From Rhizobium sp. PP-CC-3A-592 (GTDB lineage: Bacteria > Pseudomonadota > Alphaproteobacteria > Rhizobiales > Rhizobiaceae), in assembly GCF_003217095.1 (NCBI RefSeq), contig NZ_QJSR01000006.1, positions 258,244 to 322,243 on the forward strand: a stretch of 64,000 nucleotides of DNA. Direction: 5' to 3'. Of the stretch, positions 62,559 to 64,000 are shown piece by piece. The notes beneath the pieces were generated by a model that searched no databases, had not been told where the DNA came from, and saw only the letters and a list, made by a program, of their open reading frames with translations. A program made the position numbers and the translations under genes. Each line of letters opens with the position of its first letter. The first letter of the stretch is position 1.

Positions 62559-63752
62559 ATGGCCAATATGATCAGCGGCGGCCTGCGGGGCCTTCTCGAC
62601 GAGCGTCAGGTGGATACGCCGGTGGCGCGGGTCGTTCGCGCCCTGAGCGGGCACGGCGCCGTCAGCGCCGCGCAGATTGCCCGTACCACGGGCCTTGCCC
62701 GATCGACCGTCTCAACGATCCTCGCGGACCTCAAGCGATCGAGCCTTGTCGTTGAGGTGGAAACACGCAGCCCCGGCATCGGGCGGCCGGCGCTTGCGCA
62801 TTCGCTTAATCCGGAAGCCGGAACCTGTCTCGGCGTCCTGCTGGGGCGCAACGAATTGCGGGTGGTGCTGGCCGACGTCGCCCACAATATCGTTGCGGAT
62901 GTCGCCATTCCGCTCGAGCGGGATTACAAACCGGAACGAGCGACGCGCACGGCCAAGCAGGCGATCGACAACATCTACAAAGAGCACAGTCTGCCGTATT
63001 CCGGGCTCCTCGGTGTGGGCTTCGCCGTCTCCGCTCCGATCGCCGCCAGCGGACGGATCATGCGGGGCTCGCAGCTTCCGGGCTGGCAGGGGGTTGATCT
63101 GCGCGCGACGTTCGAGCCCGTCCTGCAGAAGCCGATCTTTGCGGACAATGAGAGCAACTGCGCGGCCCTGGCCGAGATGATGTGGGGTGCTGCCGCGGGT
63201 TTCGAGAATTTCGTGCTGTTCAAGCTCGACCTCGGCATCGGCGGCGCGATCGTCGCCAACGGCAAGGTGCTGACGGGGGCCGCCGGCACGGCGGGGGAAT
63301 TCGGCCACATGGTCCTCGACCCGCGTGGCGATCTCTGCACCTGCGGCAATCGCGGCTGCATGGAGCTTTCCTGCAGCGGAACGGCGGTTCTCGGCATCGC
63401 CGAACGACGCCTTTCACGCAGCATCGGCATGGCGGAATTCGTAAAGACGGCGCAGGCCGGCGACGTCGGATTCCAGCGCCTGCTGGAAGATGCCGGTGAG
63501 GCCGCAGGACGCGGACTTGCGACTGTTGGAACCATTCTTAATCCCAGCCTTTTCGTCATCAGCGGCGGAATGGCGGCGGCGGGCGAAATGCTTCTCGCGC
63601 CGATCCGCTCGGCCTACGCCCGGCATACGCTGGTCAAAACCGGCGACGGCGAAGGCGCCAATCCCGCCTTCGTCACGGGCCGCTTTCTCGACAACGACAA
63701 CTGCATGGGCGCAGTCGGCCTTGTCCTTCGGCATCATGGACGGCTGACGTAA
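62559..63752 (+). CDS. ROK-family transcriptional regulator
   Basis: A 397-residue repressor. The N-terminal winged helix includes VVRALSGHGAVSAAQIARTTG and LARSTVSTILADLKRSSLVVEVE. The ROK sugar-kinase-like domain carries the zinc motif CTCGNRGCMELSC (CxCGxxGC) and GEFGHMVLDPRGD. It lacks a clear kinase Asp-loop, as in repressors of the NagC/Mlc type. I start at MANMISGG with GGGGGAAAG upstream; an ATG 84 bases earlier is possible. It is divergent from the sugar importer operon. Confidence 0.88.
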   Translation: MANMISGGLRGLLDERQVDTPVARVVRALSGHGAVSAAQIARTTGLARSTVSTILADLKRSSLVVEVETRSPGIGRPALAHSLNPEAGTCLGVLLGRNELRVVLADVAHNIVADVAIPLERDYKPERATRTAKQAIDNIYKEHSLPYSGLLGVGFAVSAPIAASGRIMRGSQLPGWQGVDLRATFEPVLQKPIFADNESNCAALAEMMWGAAAGFENFVLFKLDLGIGGAIVANGKVLTGAAGTAGEFGHMVLDPRGDLCTCGNRGCMELSCSGTAVLGIAERRLSRSIGMAEFVKTAQAGDVGFQRLLEDAGEAAGRGLATVGTILNPSLFVISGGMAAAGEMLLAPIRSAYARHTLVKTGDGEGANPAFVTGRFLDNDNCMGAVGLVLRHHGRLT

Positions 63753-64000
63753 ACGTCCGGTGTGTTGTGGAAGGAAACCCGCGAGCCACCAACCGCTTGA
63801 TAACCGCCATCCGCGCTTGCGGCCGTGCCATAGCTTGCATCCCAGACGTCCTTCAGACCCGAGGAGTGTGACATTCCAACTTTGCAGAAACAGGACACTT
63901 TAACTTTGTCCTGCTGCTCCTGGCGCTCCTTGATATAGGCCAGAACATCACCCAACCGCTTGTTCTCGGTGATCGCCGCATGCGTCACCCGCTGGTCCTT
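63734..64000 (-). CDS. Unidentified protein, C-terminal part (cut by window edge)
   Basis: At least 84 residues; the frame is open past GTG 63988 to the window end (KDQRV before it), so the gene may extend further. It contains KRLGDVLAYIKERQEQQDKVK and a Cys pair, SCFCKVGMSHSSGLK, then a Gly/Ala/Ser-rich tail. No family recognised. It overlaps the ROK gene's end by 19 bases on the opposite strand, a convergent overlap. Confidence 0.5.
   Translation of the reverse strand, partial: KDQRVTHAAITENKRLGDVLAYIKERQEQQDKVKVSCFCKVGMSHSSGLKDVWDASYGTAASADGGYQAVGGSRVSFHNTPDVYVSRP

Noticed and set aside
1..64000. Search for tRNA, rRNA, CRISPR, transposase or integrase genes
   Set aside because: None seen. 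The two pseudogenes suggest rearrangement, but no mobile-element ends or target-site duplications were found next to them.

Overview
The window is chromosomal or megaplasmid DNA from a high-GC alphaproteobacterium of the Rhizobiales, most likely Rhizobiaceae-like. This rests on family content (DUF982, DUF1236, a BA14K repeat protein, IalB), two promoters of the alphaproteobacterial general-stress type (GGAAC-N16-CGTT) and Rhizobium-style intergenic palindromes. No rRNA, tRNA, CRISPR array, insertion sequence or replication origin was seen. Genus and replicon cannot be fixed from the sequence alone.

Layout. 1-4.2 kb: the end of a TetR regulator, an EamA exporter, a divergent MFS/ArsR-type pair and a second MFS transporter. 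4.2-13.2 kb: an iron-acquisition island on the minus strand, running ECF sigma factor, FecR, STN-type TonB-dependent receptor, DUF2218 protein, a FatB-type siderophore ABC importer, then two small exported proteins. 13.4-17.6 kb: an amidohydrolase beside a frameshifted OppF/DppF remnant, then a block of small stress proteins ending at an acyl-CoA-dehydrogenase-like remnant. 17.7-22.8 kb: an amino-acid-type ABC importer with permease and ATPase fused, plus an FAD amine/amino-acid oxidase, opposite a LacI regulator with paired GAGACCGGT operators. 22.9-25.1 kb: a DUF4394 protein divergent from a SigK-like sigma/anti-sigma pair. 25.1-31.4 kb: DUF982, a LivJ-type binding protein, ChaC, an alpha/beta hydrolase, MFS, DoxX, and a HigA antitoxin preceded by a decayed HigB. 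31.4-35.6 kb: amidohydrolase, XapX and isochorismatase-like genes divergent from a LysR regulator.

35.8-42.3 kb: a large autotransporter translationally coupled to an IalB protein, then a LuxR-type response regulator convergent with a hybrid histidine kinase. 42.5-47.4 kb: a glutamine-amidotransferase-like protein, a Tat hydrolase/cyclophilin-like/MFS operon and its LysR regulator. 47.4-56.5 kb: a signalling and envelope region with a CHASE4 histidine kinase coupled to a REC-GGDEF-EAL protein, a NarX/NarL-like pair, and small exported proteins (DUF1236, Gly/Asn-repeat, BA14K). A recurring palindrome GGAC-N4-GTCC lies in its intergenic regions. 56.5-63.8 kb: a carbohydrate ABC importer with a cytoplasmic DUF5060/DUF4038 apiosidase-like hydrolase under a divergent ROK repressor.

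The least explained items are the GGAC-N4-GTCC palindrome family, the stress-gene block between two pseudogenes, and the autotransporter-IalB coupling beside a two-component system. No wholly new system could be demonstrated from sequence alone. Starts were chosen from ribosome-binding sites, ATGA/TGATG overlaps and homologous N-termini, and several remain uncertain where noted.
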